A stretch of 64,000 bases of DNA from assembly GCF_030687575.1 (NCBI RefSeq), contig NZ_CP117439.1, positions 124,001-188,000 on the forward strand, in the 5' to 3' direction. The stretch's first letter is position 1; every line of letters begins with the position of its first letter. This DNA comes from Pseudomonas sp. FP2309 (GTDB taxonomy: Bacteria; Pseudomonadota; Gammaproteobacteria; Pseudomonadales; Pseudomonadaceae). Below, in pieces: positions 1-9,059 of this stretch. The notes under the pieces were generated by a model, which did no database searches, was not told where the DNA came from, and saw nothing but the letters and a program-made list of their open reading frames with translations. The translations under genes were made by a program, and so were the position numbers.

Positions 1-1
1 C

Positions 2-226
2 AGCGTGACGCAGCGGATCGTCGAGATCGACGGCATGAATCAGTCCGTCGCGGCCGCCACCGAGGAGCAGACTGCCGTGGTGGAAACCCTCAACGTAGAC
101 ATCAACCAGATCAATCTGCTGAACCAGCAGGGCGTGGCCAACCTCAACGAAACGCTGAAGGATTGCGATGCGTTGTCGCAGCAGGCTAATCGGTTGAAGC
201 AACTGGTCGACAGTTTCAAGATCTGA
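2..226 (+). CDS. Methyl-accepting chemotaxis protein, C-terminal fragment
   Basis: The window opens inside this gene, so only the last 74 or so codons are visible. They encode the distal helix of a bacterial chemotaxis receptor signalling domain: the stretch IDGMNQSVAAATEEQTA is typical of the MCP C-terminal helical bundle, where the cytoplasmic coiled coil packs as a four-helix bundle that controls CheA. The rest is heptad-like helix ending in LKQLVDSFKI and a TGA stop at 224-226. The sensor domain and the ligand cannot be judged. It is convergent with the mgo operon. Confidence 0.85.
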   Translation, partial: SVTQRIVEIDGMNQSVAAATEEQTAVVETLNVDINQINLLNQQGVANLNETLKDCDALSQQANRLKQLVDSFKI

Positions 227-242
227 CCCATCACCTGTGTGC

Positions 243-268
243 GTAGGAGCGAGCCGTCGCGCTCCTAC
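243..268. terminator. Inverted repeat between convergent genes
   Basis: A perfect 9-bp stem (gtaggagcg, 243-251, paired with cgctcctac, 260-268) encloses an 8-nt loop. It lies between the MCP stop and the mgoD stop, and overlaps the last bases of mgoD. No long T-run follows on either side, so it could be a REP-type element acting as a bidirectional transcript end and not a classic intrinsic terminator. Confidence 0.5.
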
Positions 269-729
269 GGCCTGCTCAGCAAACGACGTACATTGTCCAG
301 CGCGCTGTCTGCGAAGTCCTGCACAAACTGTTCAAACCCCTTCTGTGCCGCCTCTACGGGCTCGGCAATGATGGTCCAGGTGACTCTGGAACAACGCGTT
401 CCCAGAGCCTCGACGTTAATGGCTGACCACAATCTGGCCACACCCAGGGTGTTGTAGATCGTGGTCCATGTCATGTGCATGGCGTGCTCATCCCGACTGT
501 TGAGCTGTTCAACCACACGGTTGCCATCTCGGAAGAACTTCGTGCGCAATGCACCTACGCCGGTACCGGTCATTTCAATATGCGTCAGGTCGGTGATGAA
601 TACATCGAACCTGGAAAATTCCCCCACCATGTCCCACAAACGGCAGGCCTGGCAGTCGACCACTACAGAGGCCACTATCGGCCGGCCAGTCGGGTTGTGG
701 ATTAACGTATCGGGTTGCAGCAGATTCAT
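265..729 (-). CDS. mgoD: SRPBCC / polyketide cyclase-like protein MgoD
   Basis: A 154-residue protein of the START/SRPBCC hydrophobic-pocket family. An N-terminal strand (IVASVVVDCQACRLWDMV) leads into alternating strands, and a long C-terminal helix (FEQFVQDFADSALDNVRRLL) closes the pocket, the usual SRPBCC plan. It is the last gene of a four-gene minus-strand operon and follows the NRPS gene after 19 nt. In the mgo operon of P. syringae and pvf of P. entomophila the fourth gene is annotated polyketide cyclase/dehydrase, which fits. Its exact step in diazeniumdiolate signal formation cannot be read from sequence. The ATG at 729 has a weak AGGA upstream. Confidence 0.85.
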   Translation of the reverse strand: MNLLQPDTLIHNPTGRPIVASVVVDCQACRLWDMVGEFSRFDVFITDLTHIEMTGTGVGALRTKFFRDGNRVVEQLNSRDEHAMHMTWTTIYNTLGVARLWSAINVEALGTRCSRVTWTIIAEPVEAAQKGFEQFVQDFADSALDNVRRLLSRP

Positions 730-748
730 GAGGTTGTCCTGGGGCCGT

Positions 749-3700
749 TCATAGAAAGCCGATAGCCTTGAGGTAATTGCAGCCTTTGCTCAATAGCGTG
801 GGTTCTTTGTCGGGATACCTCTCGCCCATCTGCTGAACGCCATGGCGCGCGTTGTCGTGAAGGATCATCCCGGTGTCGCCGATGTCTTCATCCAGGCCAT
901 CAAGATAAAACCCGAGTACGCCGAACAGCGCGTTGTCCTGGTCCACAGTCCTTAGCGCCTCCTGCCATCGCGCGAGGCTCACTCGCTCGAACGTGTGACC
1001 CGACCGGCTGAACGCATCCAGATAGTCCCCCCAGCTCAAAGGTTGTGGGTTATGTAGGTTGAACACGTTTCTATCGGCTTGGAAACGACCACTGTGGAAG
1101 GCAATGAAGCGAGCCAGGAAATCCACCGGCATCAGGTCGAAATTCAGATCGAGTCGTGGAAGCAGGCCCAATTGCAAAGAGCCTTTGAGCATCAGCAACA
1201 GGCGATTTTTTTGCGGCTGACAGACCCCGTTACGGCTGTTGAAACTGACGTTTCCAGGACGATGAATATTCACCCAGGCTCCCTGTTTGAGTGCATGTCC
1301 CAGATGCCGCTCCGCCACCCACTTGGACAGGTTGTAGCCATTCTTGATGTACACCGGCAATGTGGCTGCGGCGGGGGTTTCAAGTACATGACCAAGCGTG
1401 TCGACGCTACTGCAGGCTGATAACGTCGATACAAAATTGAAGACCTTCTTGCTGCCTGTCTCGCACAAACGCAGGCATTCGAATATAGGGTCGACGTTGT
1501 CGCTGGCCAGTGAGGCATAGTCCATTACGTGGTTGACCTGGGCCGCATTGTGCACCAGCACGCCGAAGCCTTCGACGAGGTAGTCGTAGACGTTACTCGC
1601 CAAGCCCAATCGAGGCCGGCTGATGTCCGCGGCAAATACCTGCACCCTGCTCAGGTCCAGGTGTTCCAAACGGTAATCACGCAGCGCCTGGTTAAAACGC
1701 GCCATCGCTGACTGCCCCGGTCGCTCTCGCACCAGGCACGCCACCGAAGTTGCGCCATTGGTAACCAGGGCTTGGACGATATGTACGCCGACAAAACTGT
1801 TGGCACCGGTGACGATCACTTTGTATGGATCGCCGGCGAAGTCCTCGTGCAGCGTGTTGAGCGTCCACTTGCGTTGGGCATCCCGGACCGCCTTGCCGAA
1901 GCAGGCGTCGGGGCGCTCACTTTCCTCGATCAGCGCCGCGAGTGTACGGACCGTTGGTGCTTCAATGAACGGGCTCAGCGCAAAACTGCGGCCACATTGC
2001 TCGCGAACACGTAGCAACAACGTCGACAGCAAAATCGAATGGCCGCCGAGGTCGAAGAAGCTGTCATCGATCGCGACGTTCTCCACCGGCAGCGCCAAAA
2101 GCTCGCCCCAAAGGTCGCGCAGCCGAGTTTGCAGCGGGGTGTGAGCAGGACAGGAGGCCAGCTGCACCAGGGGAGGTGGCGGCAGAGCCAGTAGCGCCTG
2201 GCGGTCGACTTTACCGTTTGCCGAGTGGGGCATGCGGGGCACCTCAAGCCAGGATCCCGGTTGCAGATAATCCGGTAACCACTGCCGTGCATGTCTGCGC
2301 AGCGCCGCTACGGTGGCGCCTGGTTCAGGCTGGGCGGCAAAGGCGTGGATCCGGCGGTCACGGTCAATCACCACGGCCAGCTCGCGATATAGCCGGCTGT
2401 TGCGCAGACATTGTTCAATCTCTTGGGGTTCGACCCGAAAGCCGCGGATTTTGACCTGATCATCACGCCGCCCGCCCAACATAATGCCCTCTGCGGTCCA
2501 CTGTGCAAGGTCGCCGCTGCGGTACGCCTGAACGACGTGGCCACCTGTCTGCAATTGGACAAACGCGCTGGCGGGCTGCGACGTCGCGCTCACATACCCC
2601 AGGCTTACCCCAGGGCCAACGATGTAGATTTCGCCCGTTACCTGTTCTTCCACGGGCTGCAGTTTTTCATCGAGGATCAGCACTTGGCTGTTAGCAATGG
2701 GGTAGCCAATGTTGCGACAGTTGTCGCCGGGAGCCAGCGTTCGGTGTGTGACCAACACTGTGGTCTCGGTGGGACCGTAGAGGTTGTGAAGCTGGCATTG
2801 CCCGGCCAGTTGCTCTATCACATGGGGCTCGCAGGCATCGCCACCGGTCAGCAGGTGCGTCACCCCCAGCGGCTGATCCAATGGCAAGGTACTGAGCAGC
2901 GCGGGCGGGATGAATGCATGGGTAACGCGCTGCCGGCGCAGTAACGCCACCAGTTGCAGAGGATCGCGTCGTTGCTCCTCGCTCGGGACAACCAACATGG
3001 CGCCTGAGATCAAGGAGGGAAAGATATCGATCAACGATGAATCGAAACTCAAGGGCGAAAACTGCAACACCCGACTGTGTTTATCCAGTGCCATCCGGGC
3101 CTCGAACCAGGCTGTGAAATGCGCCAGGTTGCCTTCGCTGAGCAGCACGCCCTTGGGCTGGCCAGTGGTTCCCGATGTGTAGAGCATGATGCACGGCGCA
3201 TTCAGGCGATCGCCGGCGTCTGTCGGCTGGAACAGCGGGGCGGTGTTGCCCGTGCCGACCGCGCTGACATCCAGTGAAGGGAACCGCTCCCGCAAAGGGT
3301 GCTGACCGGTATCCAGCAATGCCCGGGCCCCGGCGTTTTCAAGCATGACCTCATGCCGTTGAGCAGGCTGCTCAGGTCCCAGCGGCAAGTACACCGCACC
3401 ACAGCCCAGTACCGCGAGTATGCCGGCGTACAAATCGACGGATTTTTCGAGGCAGACGCCGACCACTGGCGGCGCAGTGCGCGTCTCCAGCAACGGGTGC
3501 AGGCGCTGCTGGATTGCCGTGGCGCGGGCATGCAACTGGCGGTAGGTCACCTCCCGCCCGGCGATGCTCAGTGCTGGCCGGTCGGCGAAAGCGTACAGGC
3601 TCGCGTGAATTCGTTCGATCACCGGCACCCTGGCCGTTTGCATCAGCGCGAGGTTTTGGGTGCGATTGAACCGATGCATAAAGGCCAGCGTTTCGAGTGC

Positions 3701-4123
3701 CTGCAAACCCTGCTCGGGCCAGTCCGTAGCGATCGCACTCATAGAAAAGTAATCAGGGTCTCTTGAAAAACCACTGACGTGCAGCGTCACCCAATCGACC
3801 AATGCGCTGGTCACCTGCCGACACAGCCGTTGCCCGTTGCCGCTGGGCTCCTCGGCAATGTTCAGAACAGCCGACAACCGTCGATCACGGTCGTAGGCAC
3901 GCACTTGCAGCGCAGGCAGCCCGCACTCGGTTACCGGGCCAATCCCCGCGCGCAGGCTTAAGCAGGGGGTGCTGCCCGCGTCATCCGGGAGCGGCAGGCT
4001 ACCGTCTTCAATCCATAGGTCGAAGGCTTCTTGCGCCGACACATGGCCGTACTGTTCCAGCACCGGCCTGATAGCGGCTAGTGCATTGCTGGTACCTCTC
4101 CAGCCGATTGCCAGGCGCCTCAT
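749..4123 (-). CDS. mgoA: Nonribosomal peptide synthetase MgoA (A-T-reductase)
   Basis: A single-module NRPS of 1124 residues. An N-terminal region of about 165 residues that I do not recognise precedes an adenylation domain: A3 core LYTSGTTGQPKG at 314-325, A5 NLYGPTETT near 447, A8 from 551, and A10 NGKVDR with the catalytic Lys at about 638. A carrier protein follows with phosphopantetheine Ser696 in DLGGHS. A C-terminal thioester reductase has the Rossmann motif VTGANSFVG at 771-779. There is no condensation domain, so the enzyme should activate one amino acid and release it reductively as an aldehyde or alcohol. This is the MgoA/PvfC/HamD architecture; leucine or valine is the known substrate type in relatives. 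It overlaps mgoC by 4 nt. Confidence 0.93.
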   Translation of the reverse strand: MRRLAIGWRGTSNALAAIRPVLEQYGHVSAQEAFDLWIEDGSLPLPDDAGSTPCLSLRAGIGPVTECGLPALQVRAYDRDRRLSAVLNIAEEPSGNGQRLCRQVTSALVDWVTLHVSGFSRDPDYFSMSAIATDWPEQGLQALETLAFMHRFNRTQNLALMQTARVPVIERIHASLYAFADRPALSIAGREVTYRQLHARATAIQQRLHPLLETRTAPPVVGVCLEKSVDLYAGILAVLGCGAVYLPLGPEQPAQRHEVMLENAGARALLDTGQHPLRERFPSLDVSAVGTGNTAPLFQPTDAGDRLNAPCIMLYTSGTTGQPKGVLLSEGNLAHFTAWFEARMALDKHSRVLQFSPLSFDSSLIDIFPSLISGAMLVVPSEEQRRDPLQLVALLRRQRVTHAFIPPALLSTLPLDQPLGVTHLLTGGDACEPHVIEQLAGQCQLHNLYGPTETTVLVTHRTLAPGDNCRNIGYPIANSQVLILDEKLQPVEEQVTGEIYIVGPGVSLGYVSATSQPASAFVQLQTGGHVVQAYRSGDLAQWTAEGIMLGGRRDDQVKIRGFRVEPQEIEQCLRNSRLYRELAVVIDRDRRIHAFAAQPEPGATVAALRRHARQWLPDYLQPGSWLEVPRMPHSANGKVDRQALLALPPPPLVQLASCPAHTPLQTRLRDLWGELLALPVENVAIDDSFFDLGGHSILLSTLLLRVREQCGRSFALSPFIEAPTVRTLAALIEESERPDACFGKAVRDAQRKWTLNTLHEDFAGDPYKVIVTGANSFVGVHIVQALVTNGATSVACLVRERPGQSAMARFNQALRDYRLEHLDLSRVQVFAADISRPRLGLASNVYDYLVEGFGVLVHNAAQVNHVMDYASLASDNVDPIFECLRLCETGSKKVFNFVSTLSACSSVDTLGHVLETPAAATLPVYIKNGYNLSKWVAERHLGHALKQGAWVNIHRPGNVSFNSRNGVCQPQKNRLLLMLKGSLQLGLLPRLDLNFDLMPVDFLARFIAFHSGRFQADRNVFNLHNPQPLSWGDYLDAFSRSGHTFERVSLARWQEALRTVDQDNALFGVLGFYLDGLDEDIGDTGMILHDNARHGVQQMGERYPDKEPTLLSKGCNYLKAIGFL

Positions 4124-5058
4124 ACAGGCACCGGCAGGTAGTCGTGCATTGCCTGCGCCACGCTGGGTGTTTGCAGCAGGCCGCTGTGGCGCAGGAAGCT
4201 CACGATATTGCCCATCAACGGGTGCCGGTGGGTGATGGGAAACGCCATCGCGAGGATTTCAGCGCGCAGTGTGCTGCGCAGGTCGCTGCCGATATTCAGC
4301 TGCTCTATCAGGTGCAGATCGAAGTTTTTCTGCAACTCGTTGGTCAGGTAGCGCGCCAGGAATATCGGCAACACCTGGGCGATGACGTCGCGATCGTCCG
4401 GGCTGGCCGTGCGCCAATAGCGTTGTACCAAGCGAGTCCAGAATTGCGCGTGGCGGCCTTCGTCAAACAAATGGTCGGCCATCAAGCCACGGATGGAGGC
4501 TTTTACAGTGAGGTCCTTGGAAAACGCGGCCACATCTTGGGTGACGGTATTTTCGGCGATGGCCACGGCAATCAGCTCTACCGCATCGTGCAGGTAGGCC
4601 GGCGCATGAGCCTTTGCCGCCGAGAGCGCTTTGCTCAGCTCGATTTGCTCTGGCAGTTCGAGTGGTTGTATGCCGGTCATCTCTACGGTTTGTTGCAGGA
4701 AGTCCAGCGCGACGAGGGCGTGGTAGTCCTCGTCCACCACCACCGTCATCGCATCAATGCGGCAGGCGAGGGGGAAAGGCACCGAGAAGCGGTTCTTGGC
4801 GATGTCGCGTGCGGTCTTTTCGACAATTTCGGTCTCGAAGATCACCACATCATTGATGAATTTGTAGAAGCTCTGTGCCAGGACGAAGTCGCGACATTGC
4901 GGGCAGTGCTCCATAAAGCTTGCACTGAGTACCAGGGGCTGGCGGCACAGCGGATAGATCAGTTTGTCGTCGTTTTCCAACAGGCGGCGGGGCCGGGTGC
5001 GAATGGTTGCGCGGCGTTCCCAGTCGTCGGCAATTGAGGTGTAGGCGGCAACCTTCAT
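4120..5058 (-). CDS. mgoC: AurF-type diiron N-oxygenase MgoC
   Basis: A 312-residue non-haem diiron oxygenase related to p-aminobenzoate N-oxygenase AurF. All the expected metal ligands can be placed: E75 (FETEIVE), E110 and H113 (DEDYH), E169 (AEN), H196 (MADH), E200 and H203 (DEGRH). The 35-residue gap between the first two ligands and the H-x3-E-x2-H spacing match AurF. In mgo/pvf/ham pathways this enzyme oxidises the amino nitrogen on the way to the N-hydroxy-N-nitroso (diazeniumdiolate) group. It overlaps mgoB and mgoA by 4 nt each, indicating translational coupling. Confidence 0.92.
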   Translation of the reverse strand: MKVAAYTSIADDWERRATIRTRPRRLLENDDKLIYPLCRQPLVLSASFMEHCPQCRDFVLAQSFYKFINDVVIFETEIVEKTARDIAKNRFSVPFPLACRIDAMTVVVDEDYHALVALDFLQQTVEMTGIQPLELPEQIELSKALSAAKAHAPAYLHDAVELIAVAIAENTVTQDVAAFSKDLTVKASIRGLMADHLFDEGRHAQFWTRLVQRYWRTASPDDRDVIAQVLPIFLARYLTNELQKNFDLHLIEQLNIGSDLRSTLRAEILAMAFPITHRHPLMGNIVSFLRHSGLLQTPSVAQAMHDYLPVPV

Positions 5059-5813
5059 GGCTGCACCTCTTGCAGCGCGGCCTGCACCTCGTCCCAGAGC
5101 GTGATCCGGTTTTGCATGGCACTCAGGGCTGCATCACTGGCGTGCCTGGGGTAAACCGGGTCTTTAGCCACCAAGCGGTCGAGCAACTGGGCAGCTGCCG
5201 GCCCATGACTCTGCGCGTCCAACTCAATATGACGTTCAAGGTAGCCACGCAAGGCGGGCGCCTGAAGCCGGATGAGCGTGTCTGACTGTAAGAGGTGTCT
5301 GAACATGCTCGGGATGACGTGCTCGCGTCCGTAAAAAAACGCCGCTGCCACACGGTGGGTGGGGGCGTGCCGCGCAACGTGCAACGTCTCGCTGACGAAT
5401 CGGATTGCGCCAGCAGGCGCATCGATCATGTGCAGGGCGGTGCTTGCTTCCACGCCTTCGCGTTGCAGCGTAATGAAACGGTTGATCGCCCGCGTGTTGG
5501 CGCCGACTTCGGCCATGGCTTCCAAGTACCACTCGAAATGGCTGCAGTGGCCGTGCCTGGGGTGTTCGTCTGACTCTTCACCCAGCACAATTTCATTGAT
5601 CAAGCGCGCGGCCTGCGGGTCCGCGGGTGGCAGCCAGGGCAGGCGAGTGCAGGTCAGGTCCTGTTGCAGGCGTTTGGTGAGTGTCATGAAATCCCAAACA
5701 GCGAAGATATGGTGTTCCATGAAAACCTGTAACTTGCGCTGTGAGGTTATTTCCGAAAATAACGAATGGCCACATAACTGATGTTGTTTTTGTTCAATTA
5801 ACGATGATTGCAT
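5055..5813 (-). CDS. mgoB: Haem-oxygenase-like DUF3050 protein MgoB
   Basis: A 252-residue DUF3050 protein, first gene of the operon. It shows the family signatures FMEHHIFAVWDFM (31-43), NEIVLGEESDE (73-83) and SHFEWYLEAM (91-100), plus a late HIELDAQSHG (195-204). Histidines and acids at these points fit a haem-oxygenase-like fold able to hold a diiron site. In mgo/pvf operons the equivalent gene (mgoB/pvfA) is needed with the AurF homologue for signal production and is thought to take part in nitrogen-nitrogen bond chemistry. The ATG at 5813 has only a weak ribosome site, so the start is less certain than the family call. Confidence 0.9.
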   Translation of the reverse strand: MQSSLIEQKQHQLCGHSLFSEITSQRKLQVFMEHHIFAVWDFMTLTKRLQQDLTCTRLPWLPPADPQAARLINEIVLGEESDEHPRHGHCSHFEWYLEAMAEVGANTRAINRFITLQREGVEASTALHMIDAPAGAIRFVSETLHVARHAPTHRVAAAFFYGREHVIPSMFRHLLQSDTLIRLQAPALRGYLERHIELDAQSHGPAAAQLLDRLVAKDPVYPRHASDAALSAMQNRITLWDEVQAALQEVQP

Positions 5814-6149
5814 GGATGATGCCTATTAGTTGTTGCGTCTGCCGACTGACAGCGTTGGGCCGTCGTGATCAGCAAGGAGATAAACAGCTATAAACCAGGC
5901 TTTGCGCGCCCGAACGCTCACGGGGGTGAGGCGGCGCTATTGAATGAAGAGTCTGGTTTAGCCGTGAAAGATAATAGGCGGGATAAATAAGTCGACGAGC
6001 GTATGAGTGTATTAGATGTTTTTCTAAATAATATTAGCTGTCGGTAAGTTGCTTTGTGATAGTAGGAAGTTTCTTGGGCGCGGGGCACTATCCGTTAGAT
6101 AGACGTCCCCGACACGCAGGAGGCGCAACACCAGTGTGTAGACACTTTG
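5814..6149. promoter_or_regulatory. mgo operon promoter region with inverted repeat
   Basis: This 336-bp gap separates the mgoB start from the end of the GntR gene and must carry the mgo promoter (minus strand). An imperfect 11-bp inverted repeat is visible: taaaccaggct at 5891-5901 and agtctggttta at 5950-5960, one mismatch, centres about 59 bp apart. The region from 5960 to 6060 is AT-rich and contains no credible ORF. No -35/-10 pair stood out clearly enough to place. Confidence 0.4.
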
Positions 6150-6905
6150 TTAAGTTTTTTGCTTGCGAGCGGCTTCGAGCCCGCTGAGGTATTGGGTAAT
6201 CACCTCCATTCCTCGCATCAAGTGATTACGTAAAGTCAGGACGCTTTCCTCGACTTTCTTTTGTGCCACCAGGTTCAACAGTTCACGGTGGTCTGCCTGA
6301 GACATCTGGCCCAGCCCCATCGCTTCAAGGTTGAAACGCAGGAACCGCTCCTCCTCGTTCAATCCATGCTCCACCAATTTGAGCAGGCGCTGGTTAGGGG
6401 CCTTGCTGTAAAGGGCCATGTGAAACAAACGATTGAGGCGGCCGATCTCGGCGTAGTCTTTTTCCTGCTCCAGAGCGTTGATGAATGCATTGGCCTCGGC
6501 GATGTCGGTGTTGGTCAACGACGGAATCGATAAGCGCAAGGCTTCGGACTCCAGCAGCATTCGCAGTTCGTAGGTCTCTGCCGAATTGTCCTCTATCAAA
6601 GGGGCTACCACGGCTCCTTTATGGGTCACCACCTGCACCAGTGACTGCGCCTCCAACTGGCGCAAGGCTTCACGCACCGGCATACGGCTTACCCCGAACA
6701 GGCTGGCCAACTCCTGCTGACGCATGGCGGTACCGCAGGGCAATCGGCCATCGAGGATGGCATTGCGCAAGGTTTCTTCAATCACGGAGCGAGCAAGGTG
6801 GGCGGGAATGGGACCGCTGACCTTGATGCTGTTCAAAGGGGTCGGCTTCTGCGTCACGGTTACGTAATGCTCCTTGTTCGGAGGGTGCTGGCTAATTGGA
6901 TCCAA
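6150..6905 (-). CDS. GntR-family regulator, FCD subfamily
   Basis: A 251-residue FadR-like regulator. A winged helix-turn-helix occupies roughly residues 38-105, with the recognition segment QQELASLFGVSRMPVREALRQ, and an all-helical FCD ligand domain fills the rest (ELRMLLESEALRL, then NRLFHMALY and ADHRELLNL, which carry the usual metal-binding Asp/His positions). It is divergent from the TauD/ABC operon with 219 bp between the starts, so it most likely controls that operon in response to its substrate or a breakdown product. Taurine operons are more often run by LysR or MocR-type regulators, so the effector here is open. Confidence 0.88.
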   Translation of the reverse strand: MDPISQHPPNKEHYVTVTQKPTPLNSIKVSGPIPAHLARSVIEETLRNAILDGRLPCGTAMRQQELASLFGVSRMPVREALRQLEAQSLVQVVTHKGAVVAPLIEDNSAETYELRMLLESEALRLSIPSLTNTDIAEANAFINALEQEKDYAEIGRLNRLFHMALYSKAPNQRLLKLVEHGLNEEERFLRFNLEAMGLGQMSQADHRELLNLVAQKKVEESVLTLRNHLMRGMEVITQYLSGLEAARKQKT

Positions 6906-7124
6906 TGAACACTAGAGACTGCCCAGAAGCTTGTCAAACAGGCACGGTTTCGGCTTGTAAGCGTTTCAACACGCGGCTCCCACAGCCCACGAACGTGTTT
7001 TGGAAGGTCTTACACGCCGCGGGCACCGTGCGTCATTCCTCGCATATATATATTCTTTAACGGTATTTAAAATTAATTTCTTATACCTATAAAGTCATTT
7101 CCCTGTCCGACCGGGAGTGAACTC
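6906..7124. promoter_or_regulatory. Divergent promoter region, GntR gene / TauD operon
   Basis: This 219-bp divergent intergenic region is AT-rich on the TauD side (7045-7095, including catatatatatt and ttaaaattaattt), where a promoter and regulator site would be expected. A good ribosome site (gggagtga) sits just before the ATG at 7125. I found no long perfect palindrome, so the operator position is unresolved. Confidence 0.35.
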
Positions 7125-8018
7125 ATGTCCGCCGCCTCTGCTGTTTTACCAGTGACCCCTACCGCCCAAGTCTTCGAGGTTCGCCCCTTGCCGGGCAGCG
7201 TGGGTGCCGAGATTATCGGCCTGGACTTGTCCCGGCCAGTCAATGATCAGGATTTTGCGCGTATTCACCGCGCGCATCTGGATTATCACGTGGTGGTCTT
7301 TCGCGACCAGCGCATCACCCCTGAGCAACAGATCGCGTTCAGCCGCCGCTTTGGCGTGTTGCAGATTCATGTGCTCAAACAGTTCCTGCTGGCAAACCAC
7401 CCGGAAATCCTGATCGTCTCCAACATCATTGAAAACGGCCAAGCCATAGGCTTGGGGGATGCAGGCAAGTTCTGGCATTCGGACCTGTCTTATAAAGAAC
7501 TGCCCAGCCTGGGCTCGATGCTGCACGCCCAGGAGTTGCCCTCTGAAGGGGGCGACACCTTGTTCGCTGACATGCACAAGGCTTGGGACCAACTGCCCGA
7601 GCACCTGCGTACCGCCGTCGAGGGCCGCAGCGCCGCGCACTCCTACACCGCGCGCTACAGCGAGACCAAATTCGAAGGCAACTGGCGCCCAACGCTCACT
7701 CCTGAACAATTGGCCCAAGTGGCCGAAGTGGTGCACCCCATTGTGCGCACCCACCCGGAAAACGGCCGCAAGGCGCTGTTTGTCAGTGAAGGCTTCACCA
7801 CCCGCATCGTCGGCGTGCCGGAGGACGAGAGCCGCGACCTGCTCACCCAGCTCTATGCCCACAGCGTCTTGCCCCACAACATCTATCGCCACCAGTGGCA
7901 GCCCCACGACCTGGTGTTCTGGGACAACCGCTCGCTGATCCACCTGGCAGCCGGCTGCCCCAGCCACCTGCGCCGCAAGCTGTTTCGTACCACCATCCAG
8001 GGCGACGCGCCTTTCTGA
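7125..8018 (+). CDS. TauD/TfdA-family Fe(II)/2-oxoglutarate dioxygenase
   Basis: A 297-residue 2-oxoglutarate-dependent oxygenase. The facial-triad motif H118-x-D120 lies in FWHSDLSY, and the distal ligand is H273 in SLIHLAAGCPSH, followed by basic residues (RRKLFR, 283-288) that would hold 2-oxoglutarate. The length matches TauD and alkylsulfatase-type relatives. It is the first gene of an operon with an ABC importer of the nitrate/sulfonate class, so a role in oxidative release of sulfite or sulfate from an imported organosulfur compound is likely. The distal region differs from the usual HRAxxD form, so the substrate need not be taurine. Confidence 0.88.
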   Translation: MSAASAVLPVTPTAQVFEVRPLPGSVGAEIIGLDLSRPVNDQDFARIHRAHLDYHVVVFRDQRITPEQQIAFSRRFGVLQIHVLKQFLLANHPEILIVSNIIENGQAIGLGDAGKFWHSDLSYKELPSLGSMLHAQELPSEGGDTLFADMHKAWDQLPEHLRTAVEGRSAAHSYTARYSETKFEGNWRPTLTPEQLAQVAEVVHPIVRTHPENGRKALFVSEGFTTRIVGVPEDESRDLLTQLYAHSVLPHNIYRHQWQPHDLVFWDNRSLIHLAAGCPSHLRRKLFRTTIQGDAPF

Positions 8019-8032
8019 TTGGGAGCATGACC

Positions 8033-9058
8033 ATGTCCAAGAGCATTCCATTGGCACGCCTGGCCGCCACGTTCGGCCTGGGTCTGAGCCTGTTGGCCGG
8101 CAGCCTGGTAGCGCCGGCGGCGGCCCAGGCCGAAGGTGAGATTCGCATCGCCGAACAATTCGGCATCGTCTACCTCTTGCTCAACGTGGTGCGCGACCAG
8201 CACCTGATCGAGAAGTACGGCAAGCAGGAAGGCATCGACATTAAAGTCGACTGGACCCAACTCTCCGGTGGCGCGGCGGTCAACGACGCGCTGCTTTCAG
8301 GCTCCATTGATATCGCCGGCGCCGGCGTCGGCCCGCTGCTGACCATCTGGGACCGCACCCACGGCAAGCAGAACGTCAAGGCCGTGGCGTCCTTGGGCAA
8401 CTTCCCCTACTACCTGGTCAGCAACAATCCCAAGGTCAAGACCATCGCCGATTTCACCGAAAAAGACCGCATCGCGGTACCGGCGGTGGGGGTGTCAGTG
8501 CAGTCGCGCTTTTTGCAATACGCGGCCGCCAAACAGTGGGGCGATAATGCGTTCAATCGCCTCGACAAGTACACCGTCGCCGTCCCGCATCCGGACGCCA
8601 CCGCTGCCCTGATCGCTGGCGGCACCGAATTGACGGGGCATTTTTCCAACCCTCCGTTCCAGGACCAGGCCCTGGCTAACCCCAATGTGCACGTGGTGCT
8701 CAACACCTATGACCTGTTGGGGCCGAACTCGCCAACGGTGCTGTTCGCCACGGAAAAATTCCGCAACGACAACCCCAAAACCTACAAGGCGTTCGTCGAG
8801 GCACTGACCGAAGCTGCGCAGTTCGCCCAGAACGACAAAGGCGCTGCCGCCGACACCTATATCCGCGTGACCAAGGCCAGGATTGACCGCGCCGAACTGC
8901 TCAAAATCATCGATAACCCGCAGTTCGAATTCAGCGTCACACCAAAAAATACCTACCCGCTGGCCGAATTTCTCTATCGCGTCGGCGCCATCAAAAACAA
9001 GCCTGAATCGTGGAAGGACTACTTCTTCCAGGACGCCAAGCCCCTGCAAGGAAGTTGA
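8033..9058 (+). CDS. ABC transporter substrate-binding protein (NitT/TauT/SsuA type)
   Basis: A periplasmic solute-binding protein of about 341 residues. A Sec signal peptide (hydrophobic core FGLGLSLLAGSLVAP, cleavage after AAAQA) precedes a two-lobed body starting EIRIAEQFGIVYLLL, typical of SsuA/TauA proteins. Two in-frame ATGs occur at 8027 and 8033; the second has the ribosome site gggag 7 nt upstream and is preferred. It follows the dioxygenase by 14 nt and precedes the ATPase by 1 nt. The ligand is probably a sulfonate or related anion, inferred from the neighbours. Confidence 0.88.
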   Translation: MSKSIPLARLAATFGLGLSLLAGSLVAPAAAQAEGEIRIAEQFGIVYLLLNVVRDQHLIEKYGKQEGIDIKVDWTQLSGGAAVNDALLSGSIDIAGAGVGPLLTIWDRTHGKQNVKAVASLGNFPYYLVSNNPKVKTIADFTEKDRIAVPAVGVSVQSRFLQYAAAKQWGDNAFNRLDKYTVAVPHPDATAALIAGGTELTGHFSNPPFQDQALANPNVHVVLNTYDLLGPNSPTVLFATEKFRNDNPKTYKAFVEALTEAAQFAQNDKGAAADTYIRVTKARIDRAELLKIIDNPQFEFSVTPKNTYPLAEFLYRVGAIKNKPESWKDYFFQDAKPLQGS

Positions 9059-9059
9059 G

